From: Armillaria gallica
Taxonomy: Eukaryota > Basidiomycota > Agaricomycetes > Agaricales > Physalacriaceae
DNA: 64,000 nucleotides
Assembly (NCBI GenBank): GCA_037576215.1
Contig: JBANDB010000008.1
Coordinates: forward strand, 2,604,001-2,668,000
Direction of reading: 5' to 3'
Part shown: positions 63,654 through 64,000 of the stretch, piece after piece
Numbering within the stretch: the first letter of the stretch is position 1
How the letters are laid out: each line of letters begins with the position of its first letter
The notes under the pieces: model-generated
The model's input: only the letters and a program-made list of their open reading frames with translations
Database searches by the model: none
Told to the model about the DNA's origin: nothing
Position numbers and translations under genes: made by a program

Positions 63654-64000
63654 ATGGCTCCCTCGACGGAGATTGCCTCGATGGACAACATATTCCACCA
63701 CATTACCACCTCCAATAATGTCATGGCCCTTAACGTAACCATAAAGAACAGTCTCCCGAAGGATGCCCGGGATCTGATACTGTCGGGATCACTGAGCTCA
63801 GGCCAGGACCCACTGAACGTGTTGGATGCGAGAGAGAACAGTTTAGGAATGCTGTATATTCTGTATGTTAATCTGATATCCTCCGGAGTACGACGAGGCT
63901 GAGTGGCGTCACAGAGCTGCAAGACTGCAGACATTGTCCACACCCCCAACATGGGATTTCATTGACCATTTCTGTGAAGTCTTCAATCCAGAGCAAGTGC
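63654..64000 (+). CDS. COP9 signalosome subunit 3, N-terminal part (3' truncated)
   Basis: The N-terminus of a probable CSN3, a PCI-domain subunit of the complex that removes Nedd8 from cullins. The first exon reads MAPSTEIASMDNIFHHITTS and contains DPLNVLDARENSLGMLYIL, which fits human CSN3 (LDVQEHSLGVLAVL). An intron (about 63862-63915) joins AARLQTLSTPPTWDFIDHFCEVFNPEQ. The window ends here. The PCI domain lies outside, so the call rests on about 100 residues. The F-box gene at 21-22.7 kb belongs to the cullin ligase system that this complex controls. Confidence 0.65.

Overview
The window is nuclear DNA of a filamentous basidiomycete, most likely an agaricomycete. Nearly every gene is cut by many 45-65 nt introns. 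Genes are packed at about one per 1.9 kb with short intergenic gaps. Several families have a mushroom-type form: two Zn2Cys6 regulators, an F-box protein with an N-terminal coiled coil, an RlpA-like secreted barrel and a large nuclear dynamin-like GTPase. I place 34 genes, of which the first (ALG8) and last (CSN3-like) run off the window. I saw no tRNA, rRNA, CRISPR array, intact transposon or secondary-metabolite cluster.

Layout. 0-8.5 kb: ALG8 end, IMP4, an M18 aspartyl aminopeptidase, UTP12 and a secreted barrel protein. 8.8-16 kb: Zn2Cys6 regulator, a trans-sulfuration PLP enzyme and a two-RRM protein. 16-21 kb: LOA1/VPS66-type acyltransferase, TVP38 and UFE1 (syntaxin 18). 21-27.6 kb: F-box protein, SSU72, proteasome alpha-2 and a short Zn2Cys6 protein after a 1.4 kb gap. 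27.9-31.1 kb: aldehyde dehydrogenase and COX8, divergent. 31.1-33.6 kb: gene-poor stretch with unassigned ORF fragments. 33.6-40.5 kb: three conserved proteins of unknown function, FAF1 and a ZNRD2-like zinc protein. 40.9-49.2 kb: EDEM-type GH47 mannosidase with PA domain, APT1, ribosomal eS1, ATG10 and acetyl-CoA acetyltransferase. 49.5-56.4 kb: MFS transporter, delta-9 desaturase and a large disordered protein. 56.7-64 kb: nuclear GTPase, FMP32/MCUR1-like protein, PYM and CSN3.

How the genes relate. There is no operon or pathway cluster, and most genes are housekeeping. Some themes recur: small-subunit processome (IMP4, UTP12, FAF1), ER and secretory work (ALG8, EDEM, LOA1, TVP38, UFE1, OLE1), mRNA 3' end and exon-junction biology (SSU72, the RRM protein, PYM), and mitochondria (COX8, aldehyde dehydrogenase, thiolase, FMP32). 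Many neighbours are divergent with 40-190 bp between start codons.

The most unusual signals are in gene structure: probable GC-AG introns in UTP12 and inside the GTPase P-loop and DxxG motifs, micro-exons of 3, 7 and 14 nt, and two places (IMP4, the GTPase) where homology demands a frame change that could be a real lesion, a base-calling error or an unusually short intron. I found no convincing new multi-gene system. All exon joins were read by eye from splice consensus and family resemblance.
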